A DNA stretch of 64,000 bases, from the NCBI RefSeq assembly GCF_003459245.1, contig NZ_QRVG01000001.1:248001-312000 (forward strand), read 5' to 3'. A model generated the notes under the pieces. It saw only the letters and a program-made list of their open reading frames with translations, ran no database searches and had not been told where the DNA came from. Shown here piece by piece: positions 1-7,693 of this stretch. Positions within the stretch are counted from its first letter, which is position 1. Each line of letters opens with the position of its first letter. A program made the position numbers and the translations under genes. The stretch is from Collinsella sp. AF23-2. GTDB lineage: Bacteria; Actinomycetota; Coriobacteriia; Coriobacteriales; Coriobacteriaceae.

Positions 1-1445
1 TGCTCGCAGGTGTAGTGGTTGAGCAGGTCGTCTGCCGGCGGGGGAGGCGTCTGCGAGGACGAGCTGGCCTTTTTGCCCATGTAGAGCAGGTGGTAGCAGG
101 CGCTGACGGTGCTCTGCGTGAGGTCCCAGCCCAGGGCCTCCCACATGGCGGTCTGCGCGATGCAGTAGAAATAGATGTTGTCCTGACCGATGAACTGGTA
201 AATCTGAGCGTCGTCAGAGCACCACCAGTCGCGCCAGTCGAGCGAGCTGTGCTGGTAGGTGGGTGCGGGCACCTGCGTGGAGTCGTCGGCGGGCTCGCCC
301 ATGAGGGCGGCATCCTGGGCGGCGACGCCCTCGGTCACGCCGGCGGCCTTGGCATCGCGCGCGAGCACGGTACGCGTATAGCTGATGGGCGCCCACAGGC
401 TCTCGGGCCAGCACCAGCAGGTGACGTCGGAGACGCCATCGACCTCGGGCACCGGAACGCCCCAGTCGATGTTGCCGGTGATGCGGAAGGGCACGAGTGC
501 CTTGCCGCTGCGGAAGCGCACGCCACCGTTGGCGAGCACCGCGTGGGCGTCGTCGCGCTCCTTCCAGCTGGGGAAGGTGACGGTAAAGCTGCTCTTGTTG
601 CCCTCGGGCTCCAGCACGGTGTGCTCGGGGAGCTGGTCCTCGACGGCATCGAAGGCCTCGCGGAACTTGTTCTGGATGTAGAGCTGAGCCGGCAGCAGCC
701 ACTCCTCCATGGTCTTGGAGACCACGGAGCGAACCTGCGGGTTCTGGGCGAGCTTGGCGGTATAGGTCTTCATAAAGTCGAGGTAGGCCGGCAGATCAAA
801 GTAGAGATTGTCGACCGGGCGCAGCTCGGGCACCTCGCCGGTGAGCTGGCTCTTGGGCGCGATGAGCTCCTCGGGCTCAAACTGGTGGCCCAGATCGCAC
901 TCGTCGGCATAAGCCTTCTCGGACTTGCAGCCCTGGATGGGGCAGCGGCCGATGACCTGGCGGCCGTTGAGGAACGTGCCGGCCTTGGCATCGTAGAACT
1001 GCAGCGTGGAGCGCTTGGAGATGGTGCCCTGCTCGTGCAGACGCTCGATAATCTCCGCGGTCACCTCGTTGTGAATCTGCGCAGCCGGCTCAAGGCCCGA
1101 GCCGCCGTAGATGTCACAGCTGATGTTGTAGTTGTTGAGGGTCGCGGCCTGGCGGGAGTGATTGGACTCGACATACTCGCCGATGGACTTATCGTAGCCT
1201 TCATTCTCCTTGAGCTTGCGGTAGCTCTCCATGATGGGCGAGCCGTAGCAGTCGGTGCCCGAGGTGAAGATGACGTTCTCGCGGCCCAGGCGGTCGCGCA
1301 GGAAGCGGGCGAAGAAGTCGGCCGGGACAAAGACGCCACCGACGTGGCCAAAGTGAAGGCCCTTGTTGCCGTAGGGCTCGCCGGCGGTAACGATGGCGCG
1401 GCGAGGCCAGCTGGGACGGTCGTTCATGGAGTATTTGGATGCCAT
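1..1445 (-). CDS. metG: Methionyl-tRNA synthetase-like class I aminoacyl-tRNA ligase (3' end cut by window)
   Basis: The protein would charge tRNA with methionine in the cytosol. It starts at the ATG whose first base is 1445, preceded by AAGGAG, and 481 codons are visible before the window edge. The class I nucleotide-binding site appears as HFGH at residues 31-34, followed by GTDCYGSPI, the equivalent of the methionyl enzyme's GTDEHGTPI. A zinc-knuckle insert (CPIQGC ... ECDLGH) and the PKSQLTG motif that follows are characteristic of MetRS. Near the window edge, the place of the KMSKS loop is taken by KKASSSS, followed by LLNHYTCE, which aligns with the LNHF region of MetRS. The altered KMSKS loop is unusual; this could be a divergent second MetRS rather than the housekeeping copy. 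Family assignment is by motif recall, not a search. Confidence 0.78.
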   Translation of the reverse strand, partial: MASKYSMNDRPSWPRRAIVTAGEPYGNKGLHFGHVGGVFVPADFFARFLRDRLGRENVIFTSGTDCYGSPIMESYRKLKENEGYDKSIGEYVESNHSRQAATLNNYNISCDIYGGSGLEPAAQIHNEVTAEIIERLHEQGTISKRSTLQFYDAKAGTFLNGRQVIGRCPIQGCKSEKAYADECDLGHQFEPEELIAPKSQLTGEVPELRPVDNLYFDLPAYLDFMKTYTAKLAQNPQVRSVVSKTMEEWLLPAQLYIQNKFREAFDAVEDQLPEHTVLEPEGNKSSFTVTFPSWKERDDAHAVLANGGVRFRSGKALVPFRITGNIDWGVPVPEVDGVSDVTCWCWPESLWAPISYTRTVLARDAKAAGVTEGVAAQDAALMGEPADDSTQVPAPTYQHSSLDWRDWWCSDDAQIYQFIGQDNIYFYCIAQTAMWEALGWDLTQSTVSACYHLLYMGKKASSSSQTPPPPADDLLNHYTCE

Positions 1446-1577
1446 GGGACTCCTTCGCATATGGTAAGAGCGCGGCCGGGCGCAAGGCCTGGCGATGCGG
1501 TGGTCAATTCGTGCATATCGTTCGACATTATCGCACATGCGGACGGGTACGTGGCAGGGGCGCTATCCTAAGATGCT

Positions 1578-2147
1578 ATGAATGAGATTTCCAACATACA
1601 TGCGTTTGAGGACGAGGATTTTCTACACGCTTGCTTCGTGTGGGGGATGGCCGTGATCGCGGTGTTTGCCGTGTGCCTGGTGCCGGTGTTTATGCTGTTG
1701 GGCGGGCCTGCGGACTTGGACGCGGCTGAGGCGGGCGGCTGGATGGCTGTCGTGGGCTGGATAGTCGGCTTGGCTGCGGTCTCAATGGCATCGTTTGCCG
1801 TGCACGAGCTGGTGCATGCGGTGTTTTTTAAGCTGCTGGCGCCTGCGGGCGCGCAGGTGACCTTTGGGGCGAATCGCGAGACGGCGATGATCTATGCCTG
1901 CGCCGAGGGCGTTGTGTATTCGCGCCGGCGGTACATGGCGGTTTGTCTGGCGCCGACGGTTGTTGTGACGACAACGCTTGCCCTGGGGTTTGCGTTTTCG
2001 GGCTATCCGCTGCTGTGCTACCTGGCGGCTGGTCTGCACTTGTCGGGCTGCGTGGGCGATTGGTATTACGTTCGGACCATCCTGCGCGACCGCCGCATTG
2101 TCGCCTGCGAGGACACATCCTTTGGCGTGCGATTTTTCGCAAGGTAG
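1578..2147 (+). CDS. DUF3267-type membrane zinc-metalloprotease-like protein
   Basis: A 189-residue integral membrane protein with about four hydrophobic segments (roughly residues 18-42, 58-76, 113-136 and 140-156). The third quarter of the sequence begins with HELVH (about residues 77-81), the zinc-binding HExxH signature of site-2-protease-like DUF3267 proteins, and a GCVGDWYY segment near residue 157 supplies a conserved aspartate in the same position as the third ligand of that fold. The start has no strong ribosome-binding site. It is divergent from the preceding synthetase gene, so the two share an intergenic region of 132 bases. Substrate is unknown; proteolytic activity is inferred from the motif only. 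Confidence 0.7.
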   Translation: MNEISNIHAFEDEDFLHACFVWGMAVIAVFAVCLVPVFMLLGGPADLDAAEAGGWMAVVGWIVGLAAVSMASFAVHELVHAVFFKLLAPAGAQVTFGANRETAMIYACAEGVVYSRRRYMAVCLAPTVVVTTTLALGFAFSGYPLLCYLAAGLHLSGCVGDWYYVRTILRDRRIVACEDTSFGVRFFAR

Positions 2148-2156
2148 TCTTTTTGG

Positions 2157-2190
2157 GATGATTTTTCTGGGACGGGGATTAAAAAATCAT
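2157..2190. repeat. GGGACGGGGATT palindromic intergenic repeat, copy 1
   Basis: A 34-base unit whose outer nine bases (ATGATTTTT and AAAAATCAT) are inverted repeats around a core reading CTGGGACGGGGATT. Nearly identical units occur at 48308-48340 and, as a head-to-head pair, at 59314-59392. This copy ends seven bases before the queH start region, so it lies in the queH leader. Confidence 0.8.
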
Positions 2191-2209
2191 TGCAGAGGAG
2201 GAGATGCTG

Positions 2210-2785
2210 ATGAAGCCGTTGCTGCTGCACGCCTGCTGTGCGCCGTGCTCGCTTGAGCCGGTCCGCCTGCTGCGCGAGGAGGGGTTTGAGCCCACGATTT
2301 GCTGGACCAACCCCAATATTCAACCGCGCGATGAATGGCAGCGCCGCCTGGACGAACTGCGCCGGTGGTGTGCCGATGGCGACATCGAGCTTATCGAGAC
2401 AGGCGAGGACCGCGAGCGCTGGGAGGCCGGTGTGGCCCCGTTGAGCGCCGATCGACCCCGTCGCTGTCGTGCGTGCTATGCCCTGCGTCTGGCCGAGGCA
2501 TGCCGTGTGGCCCAGGAGCGCGGGTTCGAATATGTGGGTACGACGCTCGCCGTCTCGCCGTATCAGCTGTTCGATACCTGCAATGATGTGCTTGAGCGCT
2601 TGGCTGCCGCCCGCGGTCTCACTCCGGTCATTCGCGATTTTCGCCCGTATTACCCCGAGGCGACACGCCGTTCGCGCGAGCTGGGCATGTATCGGCAGAA
2701 CTACTGTGGTTGCCGCTTTTCTGCTGTCGAGGCGGCCATGGACCGCGCCCGCATCCGCGACGAGCGCAAAGCCGCCAAAAAGTAG
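2210..2785 (+). CDS. queH: Epoxyqueuosine reductase QueH
   Basis: QueH (formerly DUF208) performs the last step of queuosine formation in tRNA, reducing epoxyqueuosine to queuosine. The start MKPLLLHACCAPC is typical of the family, and its CC pair plus a second cysteine pair (RCRACY, near residue 85) and a final cysteine cluster (YCGCRF) provide the metal and iron-sulfur ligands. The ATG at 2210 is chosen because the AGAGGAGG box at 2194-2201 lies eight bases upstream; an in-frame ATG at 2204 would be too close. The protein is 191 residues, a usual length. It is followed after 64 bases by queA, and tgt lies 5 kb downstream, consistent with a shared pathway. Confidence 0.92.
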   Translation: MKPLLLHACCAPCSLEPVRLLREEGFEPTICWTNPNIQPRDEWQRRLDELRRWCADGDIELIETGEDRERWEAGVAPLSADRPRRCRACYALRLAEACRVAQERGFEYVGTTLAVSPYQLFDTCNDVLERLAAARGLTPVIRDFRPYYPEATRRSRELGMYRQNYCGCRFSAVEAAMDRARIRDERKAAKK

Positions 2786-2849
2786 TTCGTTTGGGACGTC
2801 AGCCTGCTAGGATGTAGAGCGGACTTTAGCTATATAAGGAGTATCCGAC

Positions 2850-4067
2850 GTGTCTATGCGTACCGATGATTTTGACTACAACCTTCCTGAGGAACTGATT
2901 GCCCAGGCTCCTGCCGAGCCGCGCGACTCCTGCCGCCTGCTGGTGGTTGATCGCAAAGGCTCCGAGACAGGAACGCCGCTAGAGCATGGCGGTACCGTTG
3001 AGCACCGCATCTTCCGCGACATCATCGACTATATCGAGCCGGGCGATGTGCTCGTCATCAACCAGACGCGCGTGATGCCGGCCCGTCTTATCGGTCGCAA
3101 GGCTGGCTCGGGCGGTGTGGTCGAGACGCTGCTGCTCAAGCGCCGCGAGGATGTTGACCCGCTGGGTCACGTTTGGGAGTGCCTGGTCAAGCCGGGCAAG
3201 CGCCTGAAGCCCGGTGCTCAGATTGAGTATCGCGCCGGTGGCGCCCATGCGCCCGAGGGGGCTCCCGTGGTGCTGATGGCCGAGGTCATCGACTTTGTCA
3301 CCGATAGCCGCGGCGGTCGTCTGGTGCGTTTTGAGCCGGCCGGTTGCAATGCCGCCGGAGACCCGCGCACGCTCGACGAGGCCATCCATGCTGCCGGCCA
3401 CGTGCCGCTGCCGCCTTACATTACCGATTACGAGGGCGATCCCGAGAAGTACCAGACCGTCTACGCCATGAAGGAGGAGCACTCGGCTGCCGCTCCTACG
3501 GCGGGTCTGCATTTTACGCCCGAGCTTATGGCCGCTATCGAGGCCAAGGGTGCGAAGTTTGCCGCCGTCGAGCTCGAGGTGGGTATCGATACCTTCCGTC
3601 TGGTGGAGGAGGACGACCCCACGCAGCACGTGATGCACACCGAGCGCTACCACGTGTCGCAGGAGGTTGTCGACGCCGTGCATAAGGCGAAGGCCGAGGG
3701 GCACCGCGTGATCGCCGTCGGCACCACCGCGGTGCGCTCGCTCGAGAGTGCGTTTGACGCGGACGCGCCGGTGTCCAATCCGGCTGTGACGGCGCGCTAT
3801 TTTGAAGGCCGCGAGGACGGTGCCGACACGCTCGGCCGCGGCGACATCGTGGCGCGCGAGAACGCCACGACGCAGCTTTACCTCATGCCCGGCTCGACCT
3901 ATCACGTGGTCGACGCGCTGATCACGAACTTCCACGTGCCGCGCTCCACGCTCATGATGCTCGTAAGCGCGCTTGCCACCCGCGACCAGATCATGGATGC
4001 CTATGCCGCCGCCATCGAGGAGCGCTACCGCTTCTTCAGCTTCGGCGACGCGATGCTCATTTGTTAG
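2850..4067 (+). CDS. queA: S-adenosylmethionine:tRNA ribosyltransferase-isomerase QueA
   Basis: QueA transfers and isomerises the ribosyl moiety of SAM onto preQ1 in tRNA, giving epoxyqueuosine, the substrate of QueH just upstream. The protein reads DFDYNLPEELIAQ at its start, then DVLVINQTRVMPARL, the family's HSAAPTAGLHFT segment and THVGI-type region (ELEVGIDTFRLV), and ends with FSFGDAML. At 405 residues it is somewhat longer than the usual 340-360, with small insertions in the first half (for example residues 20-45 and 130-140). The start is a GTG at 2850 with AAGGAG eight bases upstream; an ATG two codons later is possible. The structured element described next begins at the base after its stop codon. 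Confidence 0.95.
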   Translation: MSMRTDDFDYNLPEELIAQAPAEPRDSCRLLVVDRKGSETGTPLEHGGTVEHRIFRDIIDYIEPGDVLVINQTRVMPARLIGRKAGSGGVVETLLLKRREDVDPLGHVWECLVKPGKRLKPGAQIEYRAGGAHAPEGAPVVLMAEVIDFVTDSRGGRLVRFEPAGCNAAGDPRTLDEAIHAAGHVPLPPYITDYEGDPEKYQTVYAMKEEHSAAAPTAGLHFTPELMAAIEAKGAKFAAVELEVGIDTFRLVEEDDPTQHVMHTERYHVSQEVVDAVHKAKAEGHRVIAVGTTAVRSLESAFDADAPVSNPAVTARYFEGREDGADTLGRGDIVARENATTQLYLMPGSTYHVVDALITNFHVPRSTLMMLVSALATRDQIMDAYAAAIEERYRFFSFGDAMLIC

Positions 4068-4204
4068 TTACGCGGTTCTACGAACCGCGTAACCAGTTGA
4101 CGCTGCAAACGCCCCTAAGCGGCAATCTGATGTTCAATCGTCGGGCATGACCAGAAGGTCAATGCCCTCCTCTTTCACGTCACCTTGCTCGCTTAGGGGC
4201 GTTT
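4068..4204 (+). ncRNA. Candidate structured RNA element, copy A (four helices, covaries with copy B)
   Basis: Seen directly: P1, an 11-bp perfect hairpin (4068-4078 with 4082-4092); P2, 15 bp (4107-4121 with 4190-4204); P3, TGATGT at 4128-4133 with ACGTCA at 4177-4182; P4, GGGCAT at 4143-4148 with ATGCCC at 4162-4167, capped by the invariant GACC-AGAA-GGTC. Copy B at 7262-7397 has the same order of helices with different, mutually compensating stem sequences, while single-stranded parts such as GACGCTGC, CAATCTG, GTTCAAT and CACCTTG are kept. It sits directly behind queA. Strand is assigned by analogy with copy B, which lies between two plus-strand genes. It could be a 3' UTR element, a processed RNA, or a DNA-level repeat of the REP type. 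Function unknown. Confidence 0.6.
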
Positions 4205-4233
4205 TCGCTGACTTTGCCAAAGCATCGGCAGGT

Positions 4234-4396
4234 ACTCATTGGGGACGTACTTAAATGAGTGCCTGCAGAATGAGAGTGGATAATCTCCCGTTTTTGGCCT
4301 GCTTGGGGGCTCAAAGTGGGAGATTATCCACTCTCGTCATTGGGCTAGTCGTTGGGGACGTTCTTGTTTGACTAGTCGTTTAAGAACGTCCCCAAT
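4234..4396. repeat. Compound inverted-repeat module (ACTCATT / GTGGATAATCTCCC / TTGGGGACGT)
   Basis: Three successive inverted repeats: ACTCATT-AATGAGT at 4234-4260 enclosing GGGGACGTAC; an 18-bp perfect pair at 4272-4289 and 4318-4335 containing GTGGATAATCTCCC; and a 14-bp pair beginning TTGGGGACGTTCTT near 4352 and closing at about 4396. The first two recur in the same order 7448-7546, again just after a structured RNA element. The last pair ends at the stop codon of the minus-strand coiled-coil gene and could serve as its transcription terminator. Confidence 0.75.
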
Positions 4397-4398
4397 GA

Positions 4399-6162
4399 CT
4401 ACTTGCTTGCGAACAGCCAGACTAGGATGATTACCAGGATTGCGGCGACGATGCAGACGATGGCGCCGGTGAATTTGATGCGTGAGTCGCGGGTACGCTC
4501 GCGCACCGCGTCCTCGGTGGCCTCGAGCTGGGCGACTTCTCGCTCGGTCTCGGTGTGTTCGGCTTTGTCTCGGGCCAAGGACCCTGCAAGCGACTCGGTG
4601 ATCTCTGGGTGGTCGTGCACCTCGGTCGCCTGTTCGATGATCGACTGCGCATGTGCGGCATCTGCTTGGGCGTTGGCGATGGTCTGCTCCTGCTCGCGGC
4701 GTGCCTTGTCCTCCGCGGCGATCTTCTCGCGCAGTTCGCGCTGACGAGTCGCGGCGGCAGTCTTCGCCGTCTGCAACTCGTCGCGCGCGGCATCGGCTTC
4801 GGTCGTCACGGCTTGGTGCGCGCGTTTTGCGTCGGCGATAGGGGTTTGAGCCTGCTCGACTGCCTGCTCGGCTGCGGCAAGTGAATGCTCAAGGTCGGCG
4901 GTGATGCGCGGGACATCTTCTTCGGCTTTACGCAGGGCATCTGCTGTGTCGGAAATCTGCATCGAGAGCTCGCTGGTGCGCACCGTATAGTTGGCGGGAT
5001 TTGCCGAGGGATTGCGTTGCAGCTCGGCATACTCATGACGCAGCGTCTCGAGCTGGGCGCGCGTGGCGTCGACGGTTTGTTGCGCGGCGGCAATGCCGGC
5101 GTCTCGCTCTGCCTTCACCTTGTCGCGGATGCGCTTGGAATCCTCAAGACGTCGAACGAGGCGGTTGCCGGTCTCGCGTGAGCTCGCCTCGCGGGCCTCC
5201 ACGGCGTCGAGCGCGGCCTTCAGGCGGAGCTCAGTCGCGTCATCCTCTGTCTTCATTTGTTCGAGCTGACCCTTGAGCTCTGTCGCTTTGGAGGCGTGGG
5301 CATCACGGTCAATCTCGGCGGCCGCTGCAGTCTTTTGGGCCGTGGCAATCGCCTGGCGCTGGTCGGCGACGATCTGGTCGTAGCGGCCTGCGATATCCTG
5401 GCGCGTCTCGAGTTCCTCGGCCTGATCGGCAATGCGCTGCTCAAGTTCGGCCAGGTGGGCGCGGGCATCGGCAAGTGCCTTTTTCGCGGCGTTCATCTCG
5501 CGCATGGCCGAGGCGCCCTGGGCGATAAAGGTGCCCACGGCGTTCGCAGTGTTCGAGACAGCGGTCCCCAGATCGCGGCTCGCGGCGGGGGAGTGCGGGG
5601 CAGTCGGGCGAGCGGTGTCGGCAGCGTCCGCATCGGCAGTCTGCGGCACGGCGATATTGCCGGTACCGCCTTCGATCACAGAAAAGCCTGCTGCGTGCGG
5701 GTCGACCGCATCGGTGCCAATCGTGGGATGCTCGAGCTGCAGAAACGAGGGCATGGTGCTGCCCTGGTCGGCAACCGGAGTCTCGCCGGGTACGAAGGTC
5801 GAGGCTGCCTCGGCGGCCTCCTCTTCCTCGGCGTCAACGTCAGCGTCGGCCACGGCGTCTTTCATCGCTTTGACGGCATCCATCATGGAGTCCATGACGG
5901 CGTCGAGCTCTTCTTCCGAAGAAACCTCGATAGGGCCCGCAGCTTGCGGAGCAGCATCCTGTACGGGGTGGTCGTCCTGAGCGGGCGCATCGTCGTTTTG
6001 CTCGTCTGCATCTTCGGCGCCAGGGGTTTCCGCCGTAGCGCTTTCGTCTAAGATGGGGTCGTCGAGGCCAATATCATCGCAGGTCACAGCGTCAGCATCT
6101 GCGGTGACGTCTGCGGAATCATCAATATGCTGTTGAGTCTGGGGGTCCAGCTCGTCTGTCAT
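4399..6162 (-). CDS. Large tail-anchored coiled-coil protein, function unknown
   Basis: A 587-residue protein starting at the ATG whose first base is 6162, with GAGGAG nine bases upstream; a longer in-frame reading from 6285 lacks a ribosome-binding site. The first 170 residues are very acidic and low-complexity (rich in D, E, A). Residues about 210-560 are a nearly continuous alanine/glutamate/arginine heptad-rich coiled coil (blocks such as ADARAHLAELEQRIADQAEE), and the last 25 residues are a single hydrophobic segment ending in WLFASK. This predicts a cytoplasmic rod anchored to the membrane by its C terminus, comparable in outline to scaffold or division-associated proteins, but no family was recognised. 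It is convergent with queA and flanked by the dehydrogenase gene. Confidence 0.75.
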   Translation of the reverse strand: MTDELDPQTQQHIDDSADVTADADAVTCDDIGLDDPILDESATAETPGAEDADEQNDDAPAQDDHPVQDAAPQAAGPIEVSSEEELDAVMDSMMDAVKAMKDAVADADVDAEEEEAAEAASTFVPGETPVADQGSTMPSFLQLEHPTIGTDAVDPHAAGFSVIEGGTGNIAVPQTADADAADTARPTAPHSPAASRDLGTAVSNTANAVGTFIAQGASAMREMNAAKKALADARAHLAELEQRIADQAEELETRQDIAGRYDQIVADQRQAIATAQKTAAAAEIDRDAHASKATELKGQLEQMKTEDDATELRLKAALDAVEAREASSRETGNRLVRRLEDSKRIRDKVKAERDAGIAAAQQTVDATRAQLETLRHEYAELQRNPSANPANYTVRTSELSMQISDTADALRKAEEDVPRITADLEHSLAAAEQAVEQAQTPIADAKRAHQAVTTEADAARDELQTAKTAAATRQRELREKIAAEDKARREQEQTIANAQADAAHAQSIIEQATEVHDHPEITESLAGSLARDKAEHTETEREVAQLEATEDAVRERTRDSRIKFTGAIVCIVAAILVIILVWLFASK

Positions 6163-6456
6163 AGGTATGTGCTCCTCATCGTTGTTTGTCACCCTATGAT
6201 AAAGTCTCGCGCCGACTTCCCGCGCGCCGCAGCAAAGTTTTAAAACGTGTTCGATGGCTCGCGTCGATAGCAAAAACTCGCCCACTTTATCCAGTTTTAA
6301 CTTGACAATCCCTTCGCCGAAAGACGTTGCGCCGTTCGCCTGCCATGGGCTTTATTTTTCACTTGAACCCGCTAAAGTTGCATTTCAGCTTTTGGCGCGT
6401 GAAGTTGGATGCGCGCAGTCGACGGGCAGGCCCGTCGCGATTTGAAAGGACTTTAT

Positions 6457-7257
6457 ATGGGACTTTTCACTGGTAAGACCGTGATCGTCACCGGCGGTGG
6501 CAAGGCCACGCTCAAGGACGGCTCCGCTGGCTCCATCGGCTACGGTATCGATATCGCTTTTGCCAAGGAGGGCGCAAACCTCGTCATTACCGGTCGCAAC
6601 GTTGCCAAGCTCGAGGCCGCCAAGGAATCCCTCGAGGCCGAGTACGGTGTCAAGGTTCTGCCTGTTCAGGCCGATGTTTCGGCTAGTCAGGACAACGAGG
6701 CTGTCGTCCAGAACGTCATCGACAAGGCCATTGAGGAGTTCGGCCGCATCGACGCCGTAGTCAACAACGCTCAGGCCAGCGCCTCGGGCGTGACGATCGC
6801 CGATCACACCATGGACCAGTTCAACCTCGCCATTTACTCCGGTCTGTATGCCACCTACCTGTACATGCAGAAGGCCTACCCGCACCTGAAGGAGACCAAG
6901 GGCTCCGTGGTCAACTTTGCTTCGGGCGCCGGCCTGTTTGGCAACTATGGCCAGTGCAGCTACGCCGCTGCCAAGGAGGGCATCCGCGGTCTGACCCGCG
7001 TCGCTGCCAACGAGTGGGGCAAGGACGGCATCAACGTCAATATCGTTTGCCCGCTTGCTTGGACCGCTGCGCTCGAGAACTTCCAGGATGCCTATCCTGA
7101 GGCGTTCAAGGCCAACGTCCACATGCCGCCGGCTGGCCACTACGGCGACGTCGAGAAGGAAATCGGCCGCGTTGTCGTTCAGCTCTGCGGTCCCGACTTT
7201 AAGTATATGAACGGCGAGACCGTCACCCTCGAGGGTGGCATGGGCCAGCGTCCTTAG
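6457..7257 (+). CDS. SDR-family oxidoreductase, probable 12-alpha-hydroxysteroid dehydrogenase
   Basis: A 266-residue Rossmann-fold dehydrogenase with ATG at 6457 and GAAAGGA just upstream. The nucleotide-binding loop reads TGGGKA...GSIGYGI (residues 12-30), a TGR at 45-47 suggests preference for NADP(H), and the catalytic residues are Ser156, Tyr169 and Lys173. In place of the usual NNAG it has NNAQASASG (103-111), and it ends TVTLEGGMGQRP. From memory, these features, together with SGLYATYLYM, GSVVNFASGAGLFGNYGQ and EWGKDGINVN, closely match the bile-acid 12-alpha-hydroxysteroid dehydrogenases of gut clostridia, which oxidise the 12-hydroxyl of cholate and deoxycholate. It is a single gene, not part of a bai-type operon; substrate is inferred, and another sterol or sugar alcohol is possible. 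Confidence 0.72.
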   Translation: MGLFTGKTVIVTGGGKATLKDGSAGSIGYGIDIAFAKEGANLVITGRNVAKLEAAKESLEAEYGVKVLPVQADVSASQDNEAVVQNVIDKAIEEFGRIDAVVNNAQASASGVTIADHTMDQFNLAIYSGLYATYLYMQKAYPHLKETKGSVVNFASGAGLFGNYGQCSYAAAKEGIRGLTRVAANEWGKDGINVNIVCPLAWTAALENFQDAYPEAFKANVHMPPAGHYGDVEKEIGRVVVQLCGPDFKYMNGETVTLEGGMGQRP

Positions 7258-7261
7258 GGGT

Positions 7262-7397
7262 TCCGCCGTTCTACCGAACGGCGGACCGGCCGACGCTGCG
7301 CGGGCCGCATTTGGACAATCTGCCGTTCAATTTCAAGGGCGCGACCAGAAGGTCAGCGCCCTTTCATTTCACGGCACCTTGTCTCAAATGCGACCCG
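7262..7397 (+). ncRNA. Candidate structured RNA element, copy B
   Basis: Same architecture as copy A. P1: TCCGCCGTTC (7262-7271) with GAACGGCGGA (7276-7285). P2: 7301-7316 with 7381-7397, one mismatch and one bulge. P3: TGCCGT (7321-7326) with ACGGCA (7371-7376). P4: AAGGGCGC (7335-7342) with GCGCCCTT (7356-7363), capped by GACC-AGAA-GGTC. In every helix the sequence differs from copy A but pairing is preserved, for example A-T to C-G in P3 and A-T/T-A to G-C in P4. It begins four bases after the dehydrogenase stop and is followed, about 50 bases on, by the same repeat module as copy A. Confidence 0.6.
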
Positions 7398-7447
7398 CTC
7401 GCTGACGTTGCCAAAATATCGGCGTTGCCGTGGCTGGTAAATAGCTC

Positions 7448-7546
7448 CACTCATCGGGGACGTACTTAAATGAGTGCCCGCAGAATGAAAGTGGATAATC
7501 TCCCGTTTTTGGGCTGTGCTTTGGGCAAAAGTGGGAGATTATCCAC
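7448..7546. repeat. Compound inverted-repeat module, second copy
   Basis: CACTCAT at 7448-7454 pairs with ATGAGTG at 7470-7476 around GGGGACGTAC; a 14-bp perfect inverted repeat GTGGATAATCTCCC lies at 7491-7504 with its complement at 7533-7546. Order and sequence match 4234-4335. It lies in the 436-base gap between the dehydrogenase and tgt. Confidence 0.75.
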
Positions 7547-7693
7547 GCTCATCCGGTAAGCGTCCAAAAATCCACGCTCATTTGCCGTGTCCCTGCCGTA
7601 TCCTCCTCGCGCCAGTTTCTGTCGAGTCGGTGCTTCTTGCGGGTTGCTCGTATAATGGTTTGCGTATGAGCCGCAACCAAGGAGTTCCAGTTT

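Noticed and set aside
15..1571. A 518-codon open frame on the plus strand opposite the synthetase gene.
   Set aside because: It has no recognisable protein pattern, and the minus-strand frame has all class I synthetase motifs. Long antisense frames are expected in GC-rich DNA.
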